NCBI GenBank assembly: GCA_009838735.1
Contig: VXQZ01000050.1
Span: 1 to 64,000 of the forward strand
Direction: 5' to 3'
From: Chloroflexota bacterium
GTDB taxonomy: Bacteria; Chloroflexota; Dehalococcoidia; Bin125
Length of the DNA: 64,000 nucleotides
The position numbers were made by a program, and so were the translations under genes. Position 1 is the first letter of the stretch. Every line of letters starts with the position of its first letter. The notes beneath the pieces were generated by a model, which saw only the letters and a program-made list of their open reading frames with translations, was not told where the DNA came from and did no database searches. Below, piece after piece: positions 30,524-39,718 of this stretch.

Positions 30524-30942
30524 TGGCCGCCGACACGCCGCAGCGCCCGTTGCCCACACCGATCGACCGCACGCAGCCATTCTGGGATGGCCTGCGAGAG
30601 CGTCAGGTGCGGATCCAGTACTCGCCCTCGAGTGGCAAGTGGGTCTTCTATCCGCGCTCGCACGCGCCGCTGACCCTGGCCGACGACCTGGAGTGGCGGG
30701 ACATTTCCGGCGAAGGCACGCTCTACACCTACACGATCGCCCGTCGGCCAACGGCGCCGGACTTCGCCGGCGACGAACCGCAAATCATCGCGGTGGTTGA
30801 GTTGGACGAAGGACCGCGTCTGACTTCGACGCTGGTCAACGTGAATGAGGGCGAGATCGAGGTCGGGATGCGGGTGCGGCCAGTGTTTGAAGACGTTCCC
30901 GAGACGGAGACGACGCTGCTGCGCTATGAACCGGCTCCGTAG
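30523..30942 (+). CDS. DUF35 OB-fold protein without zinc-ribbon cysteines
   Basis: The 139-residue acyl-CoA-associated OB-fold protein is the usual partner of SCP2-thiolase-like enzymes. The N-terminal helix (IDRTQPFWDGLRERQVRIQ) and OB fold (GEGTLYTYTIARRP) are clear. The rubredoxin-like ribbon, normally CxxC...CPxC, reads YSPSSGKWVFYPRSHAP with no cysteine, so it probably binds no zinc. The start overlaps the thiolase-like gene's stop and the end overlaps the following lipoprotein gene by 17 bases. Confidence 0.85.
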   Translation: MAADTPQRPLPTPIDRTQPFWDGLRERQVRIQYSPSSGKWVFYPRSHAPLTLADDLEWRDISGEGTLYTYTIARRPTAPDFAGDEPQIIAVVELDEGPRLTSTLVNVNEGEIEVGMRVRPVFEDVPETETTLLRYEPAP

Positions 30943-32341
30943 GTTCTGCGCTCAACCTGCATTGCTCCTCCTGCTAGGAGGGGCGCTGGTGCTCGCCTGT
31001 AGCGGTGAGCGGGAACGCCAAACGAGCCCGCCCGATCCTGGGCCGCGAGAACAGCAGGAGGCGCAGCAGACCGAGTCAACGCCCAGTAGAGCGTCTGGTC
31101 AGGTCGATGCCGCCGATACTGCCGAGAGCGCCAGGTCCGATGACCCGGAACGGCCGCAGCCGTCTGCCCGGGAAGTTCAACAATCGGACGCATCCGCCCG
31201 AGGGAACGACGACCAGTCGGACGCGGCTGCCGCAGACGGCCAGTCGTCTGAAGCCGCCTCGCCGGGCTTCTCGCCGGCGCTGCGCCCGATCCTGGGCGGG
31301 CATCAGTTCCACCAACCGATCGAGATGATCGAGCTGCCCGACGGTTCGTTGCTTGTCGCTGAGCAGCGCGGCTACATCACTCGCTTCGTCGAGGACGGCA
31401 CGGAGATCAGACAGTTGGGGATTCTCGACCTGACTGAATCGATCACCTTCCGCGGCGAGCAGGGGTTGCTCAGCATGGCGCTCGATCCCAACTTCGAAGA
31501 CTATCCCTATCTCTACGTCTACTACTCACCGCGCGAAGCGAACGTCACCCGACTGTCGCGGTTTCGGATTGTGCAGGGACAGGCGTTCGTCGGGTCGGAG
31601 CTGGTGATTCTCGAGATTCCCCAGCCCTACTCGAACCACAACGGGGGCGCGATCCGCTTTGGGCCTGACGGCATGCTCTATCTGGGCTTGGGCGACGGCG
31701 GCGCCGCCAATGATCCGCAGGGCCACGGCCAGAATCGCGAGACCTTGCTGGGCACGATCATCCGCATCGACGTCAACGACATCGACACCACCACCCCCTA
31801 CCGGATCCCTACCGACAATCCATTCCTCGGCATCGCCGGCGTACGGCCCGAGATCTGGGCATTCGGATTGCGTAATCCCTGGCGAATGGCATTCGATCAG
31901 GAGACAGGATTGCTCTGGGCCGGAGACGTTGGGCAGGACCGGGTGGAAGAGATCGTGATCGTCCGCGCCGGTGAGAACCACGGCTGGAATGTCTTCGAAG
32001 GCGATGAGTGTTTCCGCAGCGAGGACGACTGCGCAGCGCTGTCCGAGGCTGTCGCGCCGGTTGGCGTCTACGGTCACGACGAAGGCTGTTCGGTCACCGG
32101 CGGCCTCGTCTATCGCGGCCAGGCGCTTCCGCATCTCGTTGGCGCCTACGTCTTTGGCGATTTCTGTTCGGGCACAATCTGGGGCCTCTGGCCCGACGAC
32201 GGTGCCGAGACGGGCTGGGTGAGGAATGTGATCCTGGAAAGCGGCGAGCTGATCGCGTCATTTGGCTTAGACCACGCAGGCGAGATCTACGTGCTGGTCT
32301 TCGGCGGTCCGATCCTCAAGCTGGTTGGGGAGGAGCGCTAG
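30926..32341 (+). CDS. PQQ-type sugar dehydrogenase-like beta-propeller lipoprotein
   Basis: The 471-residue lipoprotein has lipobox LVLACS (Cys near 26), a roughly 95-residue Ser/Gln/Glu linker and a glucose/sorbosone dehydrogenase-type propeller. Motifs are GEQGLLSMALDPNF, YSNHNGGAIRFGPDGMLYLGLGDGG, RNPWRMAFDQETGLLWAGDVGQ, ENHGWNVFEGDECF and GLVYRG. These match the YliI/Gdh-B family of soluble PQQ-dependent aldose dehydrogenases and eukaryotic HHIP-like proteins. Cofactor use is likely but not provable here. ATG 30926 gives the lipoprotein signal; no strong ribosome-binding site is visible, so coupling to the DUF35 gene is likely. Confidence 0.85.
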   Translation: MNRLRRFCAQPALLLLLGGALVLACSGERERQTSPPDPGPREQQEAQQTESTPSRASGQVDAADTAESARSDDPERPQPSAREVQQSDASARGNDDQSDAAAADGQSSEAASPGFSPALRPILGGHQFHQPIEMIELPDGSLLVAEQRGYITRFVEDGTEIRQLGILDLTESITFRGEQGLLSMALDPNFEDYPYLYVYYSPREANVTRLSRFRIVQGQAFVGSELVILEIPQPYSNHNGGAIRFGPDGMLYLGLGDGGAANDPQGHGQNRETLLGTIIRIDVNDIDTTTPYRIPTDNPFLGIAGVRPEIWAFGLRNPWRMAFDQETGLLWAGDVGQDRVEEIVIVRAGENHGWNVFEGDECFRSEDDCAALSEAVAPVGVYGHDEGCSVTGGLVYRGQALPHLVGAYVFGDFCSGTIWGLWPDDGAETGWVRNVILESGELIASFGLDHAGEIYVLVFGGPILKLVGEER

Positions 32342-32380
32342 TCTGAGTCGACAGCACTCGATGGTCGGAGAGAATCCCCT

Positions 32381-33889
32381 ATGACCACCTCCCGCGCGTT
32401 TGGCAAGACGCCCGCGCCCGACGTTCCCGCCGGCATGACCTGGCTGAACACCGGACGCGAAATGTCGATGGGCGACTTCAACGGCCGCCTGCTAATCCTG
32501 CACTTCTGGACCTACGCTTGAATCAACTGTCTGCACGTGCTTCCGCAGTTGCGGAAGCTTGAACGCCGCTACGCCGACACGCTCCAGATCGTCTCGGTCC
32601 ATTCGCCCAAGTTCCCGACCGAGAGGGAGACCGAAAATCTGCGCCAGGCGATCCTGCGTCTGCGAATTGAGCACCCGGTGCTCAATGACGCCGATTTCAA
32701 GTATTGGCAGACCTTCGGCGCGCGGGCCTGGCCGACGCTCTACTTCATCGACCCACGCGGCAATGTGATCGGCATTCACGAGGGCGAGCTGACGGAAGAC
32801 ATGGCTGCCCCCCTAATCGAAGGTTGGCTGGTCGAGTACGAAGCCGAACAGATTCTGACGCGTAAAGACCTCGGACTGGTCCGCGAAACCGGACGTGACA
32901 GCGCACTCTCCTTCCCCGGCAAGGTCGCCTGGGACGACAGCTCAGGGCGGCTGGTCGTCTCCGACAGCAACAACGACCGGATCGTCGTGTCCGACATCGA
33001 CGGCAACGTGTCGCAGGTGATCGGCGGCTCGGAGGCCGGCTTCACGGACGGTTCGGCCTCGGAGGCTTGGTTCAATCAGCCCCAGGGCGTCGAGGTGTTC
33101 GGCGACTACGTGTTCGTCGCCGACAACGAGAACCACGCCCTGCGCCGGATCGATCTGCGCGACGGCAGCGTCACCACGATCGCCGGCACCGGAGAGCAGG
33201 CGCGGATGATGCCCTCCGGCGAGCCCGCAATTCGGACGGCGTTGAGCTCCCCCTGGGATGTGGCCGTACACGATGGCGACCTCTACATCGCAATGGCCGG
33301 CATCCACCAGATCTGGCGGATGCCGCTCGGCGATCAGGTCGGCGACGCCTCCTACATCGGTCCCTGGGGCGGCTCGGGTCGCGAGGGAATCGTCGACGGG
33401 CCGCGAATGCAGTCGGAACTGGCCCAGGTATCGGGTCTGGCGCCGGGTCCGACCGGGCTCGCCTTCGCCGACTCGGAATCAAGCGGCGTGCGCGAGATCA
33501 GCTGGGATCCTGACGGCCGAACGACGACCTTCATCGGCAAGACCGGCCAGGGCGGCCTGTTCCACTTCGGCGACGCCGACGGCGGGCGCTCAGTGGCGAA
33601 GCTGCAGCATCCGCTCGATGTAGCCCGCGTTGGCGATGAGCTCTACGTGGCGGACACGTTCAACCACAAGATCAAGCAGGTGTTCCCACTGAACGAGAAC
33701 GTCAACACGCTCGTCGGCAAGCACGGAGCCGCCTTAGGCAGCTTCAGCGAGTTGGAACTCGACGAGCCAGGCGGATTGACCACCGGTCCCGGCCGCTCCC
33801 TGCTGGTAGCCGACACCAACAACCACCGGATCGTGCACTTGGACCTGGAATCCCGCCAGGGCAGGGAGATCGTGCTGAAGTTCCCCTAA
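32381..33889 (+). CDS. Thioredoxin-NHL repeat selenoprotein (in-frame UGA at codon 47)
   Basis: The 502-residue protein is related to NHLRC2. Residues 1-150 are a TlpA/thioredoxin-like domain and 165-500 NHL beta-propeller repeats (FNQPQGVEVFGDYVFVADNENH, VGDELYVADTFNHKIKQV, LLVADTNNHRIV). Translation from ATG 32381 passes a TGA at 32519-32521. Before it lies HFWTYA and after it INCLHVLPQLRKLE, matching the family's FWTYCCINCMHVLP. The UGA therefore replaces the first Cys of the CxxC (Sec47-I-N-Cys50). The reading frame and homology continue unbroken on both sides. A tRNA-Sec is at 48179-48276. Without recoding, calls would start near 32537 and lose the redox site. Confidence 0.85.
32539..32558 (+). 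promoter_or_regulatory. Candidate bacterial SECIS hairpin
   Basis: GCTTCCGC (32539-32546) pairs perfectly with GCGGAAGC (32551-32558), closed by an A-U pair around a loop with GU at 32548-32549. The loop G is 26 bases after the UGA, within the range known for bacterial SECIS elements, and the G at the loop start is the expected SelB contact. Confidence 0.75.
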
Positions 33890-35121
33890 CTCGGAGCAAC
33901 GACAACCGTACCGCGCTGCATGACGAACACTGGTTGACCAAGGTCGCGGATGTTGGCGGCAGGGTCGCCTGGAAACGCGGCCAGGTCGGCGTCGAGCCCG
34001 GATTGAATACGCCCGACCCGATCTCCGACGCCGATGGCGTCGGCCGTGTCGCAGGTCATGATTCGTAGGGCGTGCCACTCAGACAGGCCCACGTCCTCCA
34101 CGAACGCCCAGGCCTCGGCGGGCGCGCGGTTGAAGTCGGCGTAGGCCATACCCATGTCGAGGCCGGAAGTGAAACGAGCGCCGCGATCCCGCATGTCGCG
34201 CAGGATTTCCAGACCCTGTTCGCGGGGAGACGGTCCTTGCAGGTTCGGATTGCGCCGCGGCGCAGCGTCGCCGCGCTCGCGCGCCTCTGATGCGAGCAGG
34301 CCCAGACCGATGGTCGGGTTAACCCAGATGCCTTCATCGGCGATCCGTTGCGCCAGCTCAGGCTCGTACCTGAACCCCTCTTCCGGATTGGCCGACAGCC
34401 AGCGGCAGTGAATCAGGTGTCTGACGCCGCCTTCAACCGCCGCCCGGATTCCCTCGGCGGCGTGCGTGTGCGCCGCGACCTCGATCCCGCCGGACTTGCC
34501 CGCCTCGACGATCTCCCGGATCGTCTCTGGCGGATACTGTCGGTCGCGCGGATTCGACGTTGGCGTGAAGTTGCCGCCCGAGGCCATCACTTTGAGTACG
34601 TCCGCGCCCTGGTCCACATGTTCCTGAGCCATCGCCCTAACAGCCTCGGGCGAATCGGCCTCACCGCCCCAAAACCAGCAGTGGTCCATCGTGCGCGTGA
34701 TCGGCGCGCCGGCGGCAAGCAGTCGCGGTCCAGGGATGACGCCTGAGGCAATCGCGTCGCGGACTGCGAACACGACTTCGTTTTTCGAGCCTAGATCGCG
34801 CATCGTCGTGATTCCGCTGCGCAGCGCCAGGCCGACGGCGTGGGCCGCGCGGATCAGCGCCGGTTCGTTGGGCTCCTGCGAGATGATGTCGAACGCGTCG
34901 ATTCGAGGTGGACAGGGAATGTGCGTGTGGCCCTCAACCAGGCCGGGCAAGAGCGAAACGTCGCCCAGGTCGACGGTTTCGTCCGCCGGAGCGTCGGCCG
35001 CGGGAAGAACATCGAAGATCCTGCTGTTGGCGACGCCGACGGCATGGTCTGGCAGCCAGTCGTCCATCGCCTGGTTGGCGACACGCGCAGCTCGGTAGAA
35101 GCGCCGGTCGGACTTCGCCAT
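33886..35121 (-). CDS. Amidohydrolase (prolidase/imidazolonepropionase-like)
   Basis: The 411-residue metal-dependent hydrolase has a TIM barrel. Metal ligands are visible as GHTHI (about 74-78), the Lys in DVLKVMASGG, AHTHA, HLIHCRW and SGLDMGM, as in the Xaa-Pro dipeptidase-like amidohydrolase group. Substrate unknown. ATG 35121 overlaps the TGA of the upstream hydratase gene, so both are one operon. Its TAG overlaps the TAA of the convergent selenoprotein gene. Confidence 0.85.
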   Translation of the reverse strand: MAKSDRRFYRAARVANQAMDDWLPDHAVGVANSRIFDVLPAADAPADETVDLGDVSLLPGLVEGHTHIPCPPRIDAFDIISQEPNEPALIRAAHAVGLALRSGITTMRDLGSKNEVVFAVRDAIASGVIPGPRLLAAGAPITRTMDHCWFWGGEADSPEAVRAMAQEHVDQGADVLKVMASGGNFTPTSNPRDRQYPPETIREIVEAGKSGGIEVAAHTHAAEGIRAAVEGGVRHLIHCRWLSANPEEGFRYEPELAQRIADEGIWVNPTIGLGLLASEARERGDAAPRRNPNLQGPSPREQGLEILRDMRDRGARFTSGLDMGMAYADFNRAPAEAWAFVEDVGLSEWHALRIMTCDTADAIGVGDRVGRIQSGLDADLAAFPGDPAANIRDLGQPVFVMQRGTVVVAPS

Positions 35122-35888
35122 CAGTGGGCGCCCCAGCTGGGAGCCCGTTTCTCGCGGAACGCTTGCGGGCCCTCCGTGGCGTCGGCGGTTGTTCGGGCGA
35201 CGCGGCGCATCGTTTCGCCAAAACGGATCGCCTGCACGAAGGGCAACTCCTGGCCTCGGTGGGCGACTTCTTTGGTTGCGCGAACCGCGAGCGGTGCGCC
35301 CTTGCACAGGCGCTCGGCGAGGTTGCGGGCGGCGGGCATCAGATCGTCGTGCGGCACGATCTCCCAGACCAGACCCATCTCCTTGGCCCGCCAGGCGTCG
35401 ACGCGGTCGCCGATCAGCAGGAGCTCCATCGCATAATGCCAGGCGACCCGTTTGGGCATGCGGATCGCTCCCTGGATCGTGGGCACGCCGATTTGCACCT
35501 CGGGGAAGCCGAACTGGGCGCGGTCGGAGGCGATGACGAAATCGCAGGCGGCGACCATGGTCAGGCCGAATCCGAGGGCGTACCCGTTGACCGCTGCGAT
35601 CGTCGGTTTCCAGACTTCCATCCCCGATTCGAGCGAGGTCAACGAGGGCACCTCCCAGAAGGTGTGTTCCTCCGGCGGCGCCGGAGATCGCAAGTCGGCG
35701 CCTGCCGAAAACGCGCGGCCTGCGCCGGTGACGATCCCGACCCAGGCATCGTCGTCGTTGCGGAACGCCTCCCAGGCGGCATTGAGATCGGAACGCAACT
35801 CATGGTTGATCGCGTTCAGGGCCTCTGGCCGGTTGTAGGTGATCGTGCCAATTCGGCCGCTGCGCTCGTAGGTGACGGTGTCGCCCAT
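35121..35888 (-). CDS. Enoyl-CoA hydratase/isomerase family protein
   Basis: The 255-residue crotonase-fold enzyme has ITGAGRAFSAGADL-type oxyanion residues (VTGAGRAFSAGAD near 57), VNGYALGFGLTMVAACD and GFPEVQIGVP, which supplies a Glu at the usual catalytic position. The second ATG (35888) is chosen because GGAGG stands five bases before it. Substrate unknown. It is coupled to the amidohydrolase gene by a TGATG overlap. Confidence 0.88.
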   Translation of the reverse strand: MGDTVTYERSGRIGTITYNRPEALNAINHELRSDLNAAWEAFRNDDDAWVGIVTGAGRAFSAGADLRSPAPPEEHTFWEVPSLTSLESGMEVWKPTIAAVNGYALGFGLTMVAACDFVIASDRAQFGFPEVQIGVPTIQGAIRMPKRVAWHYAMELLLIGDRVDAWRAKEMGLVWEIVPHDDLMPAARNLAERLCKGAPLAVRATKEVAHRGQELPFVQAIRFGETMRRVARTTADATEGPQAFREKRAPSWGAH

Positions 35889-35961
35889 CATGGCCTCCAG
35901 GATTCATCGGCTGAGCAGGTCCGATCCAGCCTATCCGCCGTGTACGTCTGGTCGAACTCGA

Positions 35962-37128
35962 CTAGGCGAAGGGGTTCAGTTCCTCGTTGAGCGTGTTGAG
36001 ATACTCCGCGTAGACGTAGCGCCGATCGCGCCGGCGCCCCGTGATCTCCTCGACGATGCCCAGGTTCGCCAGATGCTGGACGGCGGCGTCGGCGGCGGAG
36101 AAGGAGAGTCTGGTTCCATCGCGAACGGCGGAGATGGTCAGCAGTGGTCGCTGCATGAACTCATGATGCGCCCGGATGGCCGAATTGGCCCGCCGTCCCG
36201 ATACCGCAATCCGCTGTCGGTCAGTCTCGAACAGCCTGGTCAACCGTTGTGCGGTCTGGACGCCGTGTTGGGCGGTCAGACGCACCCCCTCAAGGAAGAA
36301 CTGCAGCCAGGCCTCCCAGTCGCCGTCGTCGCGCAGCTGATTGAGCAGGTCGTAGTACGTCGAGCGGAATTGCTTCAGATAGAGACTGAGATAAAGGATC
36401 GGCTCGCTGAGCGCTCCCGACTGGACGAGGATGAAGGCGATCAGCATTCGCCCGACCCGCCCGTTCCCGTCCAGGAACGGATGGATCGACTCGAACTGGG
36501 CGTGCGCCAGTCCGGCGCGAACAAGCGACGGCAGACCATCGTCCGTGGCGTGGATGAAGCGCTCCAGGTCGCTCATGCATGGTTCGACCTGGTCGTGAGG
36601 CGGCGGGACGTAGAGCGCGACACCCGGTCGCTTGCCGCCGATCCAGTTCTGCGAGCGGCGAAATTCTCCCGGCAGTTTCTCTGAGCCGCGTCCACTCTGG
36701 AGCAGTCGCCGGTGCAACTCGCGTAGCAACCGGTTGCTGAGGGGGAAGTCGTCGTCCCGCATCCGGCGCAGTCCGTGGTTGAGCGCGGCGACGTAGTTGG
36801 AAACCTCGGTGACGTCGTCGACCAGGACCCCAGGCCGGTTGCCAAGCTCGAACGCCAGGAGATCGGAGAGTGAGGACTGCGTCCCTTCGATCTCGGAGGA
36901 GAGCTGCGCTTCGCGTCGCACGTAGGAATAGATGAAGAGGTCGGGGTCGGGCAGGTGCCTGGTCACTGCATCCAGCGAGCCCAGGGCGATGGTCGCCTGT
37001 TCGAGCGGTCGATGTAGCCCGGAGAAGTCGATCGGTGGACGGGGAGGCATGGGCGCCGGCACGAACGCCCGAACCGCTTCCTCGGCGAAGAGGGTCGTTT
37101 CGAAGTGGCCTGACGCCGTTCGCTTCAC
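35962..37128 (-). CDS. Fic family protein (class II, N-terminal inhibitory helix)
   Basis: Probable AMP-transferase. The active motif HPFLDGNGRVGR is complete (216-227). An inhibitory helix with SSEIEG (77-82) lies N-terminal, so it is a class II Fic that is self-inhibited. Residues 300-388 form a winged-helix-like tail (TISAVRDGTRLSFSAADAAVQHL), typical of Fic-wHTH fusions. Start GTG 37128 has no clear ribosome-binding site. The upstream 37217-37425 carries about three 70-base repeats. A second Fic lies at 44885. Confidence 0.9.
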   Translation of the reverse strand: MKRTASGHFETTLFAEEAVRAFVPAPMPPRPPIDFSGLHRPLEQATIALGSLDAVTRHLPDPDLFIYSYVRREAQLSSEIEGTQSSLSDLLAFELGNRPGVLVDDVTEVSNYVAALNHGLRRMRDDDFPLSNRLLRELHRRLLQSGRGSEKLPGEFRRSQNWIGGKRPGVALYVPPPHDQVEPCMSDLERFIHATDDGLPSLVRAGLAHAQFESIHPFLDGNGRVGRMLIAFILVQSGALSEPILYLSLYLKQFRSTYYDLLNQLRDDGDWEAWLQFFLEGVRLTAQHGVQTAQRLTRLFETDRQRIAVSGRRANSAIRAHHEFMQRPLLTISAVRDGTRLSFSAADAAVQHLANLGIVEEITGRRRDRRYVYAEYLNTLNEELNPFA

Positions 37129-37216
37129 GAGTATGCGCTCAATCGGTGATGGTCCAGCCGCAATGCGGCCGTTGTTGTTTCGCGATAGGCGATGAAGTTG
37201 GAATAACGGTGTCGCT

Positions 37217-37425
37217 TGTTCCGGAAGTGAGAATAGCGAGCCACGTTATTCGTACTTTAAGGATGAAGTCAGAATAGCATCGGCTGCTGTTCCTGAAGTC
37301 GGAATAACGAACGCCGTTATTCTTAGTTTATCGATAACGACGAATAACAGGGCTGGCGATTCCAGAAGTTGGAGTAAGCGAGTCAGTTATTCGTGATTCA
37401 CCGGGAACGCCGAATACGCTGCCGC
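37217..37425. repeat. Three degenerate 70-base tandem repeats upstream of fic
   Basis: Units start at 37217, 37288 and 37358. Each opens with [T/A]TTCC[T/G/A]GAAGT[C/G/T], then GAATA[A/G]CG and CGTTATTC and a second GAAT-like half. The middle unit has a perfect GAATAACG/CGTTATTC dyad (37302-37322). A partial further copy lies left of 37217. The array is AT-richer than its flanks and sits at the promoter side of the fic gene. Confidence 0.65.
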
Positions 37426-37428
37426 TTC

Positions 37429-38313
37429 TCACTCTTGCTGCAGATGCTGCAGGTGTTTGCCGGCGAATTCGGCGAGCACGGCCTCGGCGTCGGCGGCGGG
37501 ATGCAGGTTGGCGATCGCCTGGTCGAAGCCTCTGGATTTCATCTCGTTGAGCGTCTTGGCCGCTTCGTCGATCGTGTCCTCGGCGAGCACCGTGATCCGG
37601 TTGATCATCAGCTGCATACCCGAGGAATCGCGGCCGTGCGACTCGGCCTCTGATTTGACCAGCGCCCAATCGTCCTCAAGCGTGTCGAGCATCGCCGGGT
37701 TGGCCAGGTAGCCGTCGGCGAAGCGGCCGGCGCGGCGCAGCTGGCGGGGATTGTTGCCGCCCAGCAGGATCGGCACGCGGCGCGGCGGTTGGGGTCGGCA
37801 GTACCAGCCCTTGGTGTTGTAAAACTCGCCCTCGAACGAGCCGATCTCGTTCTCCCAGAGGTCGCGCAGGACCTGTAGATACTCGTCCATCCGCGCGCCG
37901 CGGCGGTCGAACGGCATCGACAGCGCCTCGAACTCCTCTTTCCACCAGCCGACGCCGGCGCCGAGGATGAGGCGCCCGCCGGCCAGGTGGTCGAGCGTGG
38001 CCATCAACTTGGCGTGCAGGACGGGCGCGCGCATCGGCGCGACCAGGACGGCGGTGCCCAGCTCGACCCGTTCGGTCACGGCGGCGGCGAAGGTCATCAG
38101 GGTGAGCGGTTCGAGAAAGGGCGCCTCGGCCGGGACCAGGAAGCGGCCGTCCTCGGAATAGGGATAGTCGGAGCCCTGGTCCGGGCGCAGGACGACGTGG
38201 TCGAAGGTCCAGAGCGAGTCGTAGCCGTTGGCTTCAACCGCGGTCGCCACTCGCTTGATGTTCTCCGGGCTGGCGACGCCGCCGACCTGTGGCAAGTAGA
38301 TGCCGACCTTCAT
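37429..38313 (-). CDS. LLM class flavin-dependent oxidoreductase
   Basis: The 294-residue luciferase-like TIM-barrel enzyme uses FMN or F420. The start (MKVGIYLPQVGGVASPENIKR), ERVELGTAVLVAPMRAPVLHAK and GRLILGAGVGWWKEEF are typical. ATG 38313 has a strong GGGAGGT. This family is expanded in SAR202-type Chloroflexota for oxidation of recalcitrant compounds, but substrate here is unknown. The gene is followed by the repeat array upstream of fic. Confidence 0.9.
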   Translation of the reverse strand: MKVGIYLPQVGGVASPENIKRVATAVEANGYDSLWTFDHVVLRPDQGSDYPYSEDGRFLVPAEAPFLEPLTLMTFAAAVTERVELGTAVLVAPMRAPVLHAKLMATLDHLAGGRLILGAGVGWWKEEFEALSMPFDRRGARMDEYLQVLRDLWENEIGSFEGEFYNTKGWYCRPQPPRRVPILLGGNNPRQLRRAGRFADGYLANPAMLDTLEDDWALVKSEAESHGRDSSGMQLMINRITVLAEDTIDEAAKTLNEMKSRGFDQAIANLHPAADAEAVLAEFAGKHLQHLQQE

Positions 38314-38426
38314 GCTGACCTCCCGTGAATCTCGGGGTGGGCGATACCCTCGGCAGATATGCCCCAACCGATCCCGCGTTCGCCGCATAGTATGCCCGAC
38401 GCATCCCTGAAACGGCGGCGCTGCCC

Positions 38427-39692
38427 GTGAGCCAGCGTCCAACCTTCTCCCGACCGCCGCTGCGCAGTCTGTTCCGAATCCGCGACTACCGCGTGCTCTG
38501 GGTCGCGGCGCTCTGCATGATCATTTCGCAGATGATCCGCTTCGTCGCGATCCCGCAGTGGTTCGTCGACCAGACCGGCGGTGAGTCGTTCACCGAGGTG
38601 GCGATCATCGGGGCGGTGCAGTTGCCGATCCAGGCGTTCGGCGTGTTGTATGGCGGCGTCCTGGCCGACCGCTTCGATCGACGCTGGCTGATGGCCTCGG
38701 CCAATGCAGCCGTGCTGGCCATCCTGGTGGCAGTCGCCACGGCAGCGACGCTCGACTTGCTCGAGTTCTGGATGGCCTGGGTCGCGCTGGGCGCGCTGGG
38801 CGGTCTGGCCACGTTCGTCGCGCCGGCGCGCGCGACGATCACGCCGCGTGTCGTGCCGCCGCGCTATCTCAGCGCCGCCGTCACGCTCGACACCAGCACT
38901 CAGATGACCGGCTGGATCCTGGGTGGCCTGATCGTCACGGCGCTGGCCGTTGGACTTGATGCGATCGGGATGCTCTGGGTGGCGGCGGGATTCGCCCTGA
39001 TCTCGGCAATCATGCCGGCCTTGATCAAGACCTCCGCCCGAGCGGTCTCTGAGCGGCAGTCGACGCTGCGCATGGTGATTGAAGGGACCCGCTATGTGAT
39101 CCGACACCCGATCCTGCCGGGGCTGTTCATCCTCGACTGGGGGATCACCGTGATCTCGTACTACCGCGAGATCCTGCCCTTGCTGGCGACCGGGCTGTTC
39201 ATGGCCGGCGTCGGCGCGGCGGGTGCATTGGGCACGGTCAATGCGGTGGGTTCGGCCTGCGGGATGCTGTTGGCGCTGTTCCTGGTCAACTACCGGGCCA
39301 AGGGCATCATGGTGCTGGCCGCGTCGGCGGTCTATGCGTCTCTGCTGTTCGCCCTGGGGGCGGCGCCCTGGCTCTGGGTCGGGATGATCGTGATCGCGAT
39401 GCTGGGTGCGGCCGATGCCGTGACAGTGGCCGTGCGCCAGGTGACGGTGCATCTGACGACGCCGGACGAGATGCGCGGACGGGCCTTCTCGGTGATGGTG
39501 CTGATGGCGCAAACGGCGAACAACCTGGGCATCATCTGGGTTGGCTTCTGGGGCGATGAGATCGGCGTGGACCGGACCTACTTCCTGGGCGGCGTGATCG
39601 GACTGGGCGCGACCTTGCTGATCGGTTTGCTCTGGCGATCGATCAGCCGCTACCGCGCTCCCGATCATGCGCCCGATACTCTCGTCAGTTGA
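38427..39692 (+). CDS. MFS transporter (EntS/MFS_3 type)
   Basis: The 421-residue protein has about 12 membrane helices and the MFS loop LADRFDRRWLM near residue 74. The FRIRDYRVLWVAALCMIISQM start is typical of drug or siderophore exporters of the MFS_3 family. It starts at GTG 38427. TAGTAT at about 38388-38393 is a -10 candidate. Substrate cannot be predicted. It is divergent from the LLM gene. Confidence 0.85.
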   Translation: MSQRPTFSRPPLRSLFRIRDYRVLWVAALCMIISQMIRFVAIPQWFVDQTGGESFTEVAIIGAVQLPIQAFGVLYGGVLADRFDRRWLMASANAAVLAILVAVATAATLDLLEFWMAWVALGALGGLATFVAPARATITPRVVPPRYLSAAVTLDTSTQMTGWILGGLIVTALAVGLDAIGMLWVAAGFALISAIMPALIKTSARAVSERQSTLRMVIEGTRYVIRHPILPGLFILDWGITVISYYREILPLLATGLFMAGVGAAGALGTVNAVGSACGMLLALFLVNYRAKGIMVLAASAVYASLLFALGAAPWLWVGMIVIAMLGAADAVTVAVRQVTVHLTTPDEMRGRAFSVMVLMAQTANNLGIIWVGFWGDEIGVDRTYFLGGVIGLGATLLIGLLWRSISRYRAPDHAPDTLVS

Positions 39693-39718
39693 GAAGCCCA
39701 AGCGAAACGGGGACAACC

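Noticed and set aside
32381-32536. Interpretation of the TGA as a nonsense mutation or pseudogene
   Set aside because: The frame is conserved on both sides, the TGA replaces a catalytic Cys, a hairpin follows at the right distance and tRNA-Sec is in the window.
37217-37425. CRISPR array
   Set aside because: Units are contiguous and diverged, about 70 bases long, with no unique spacers and no cas genes.
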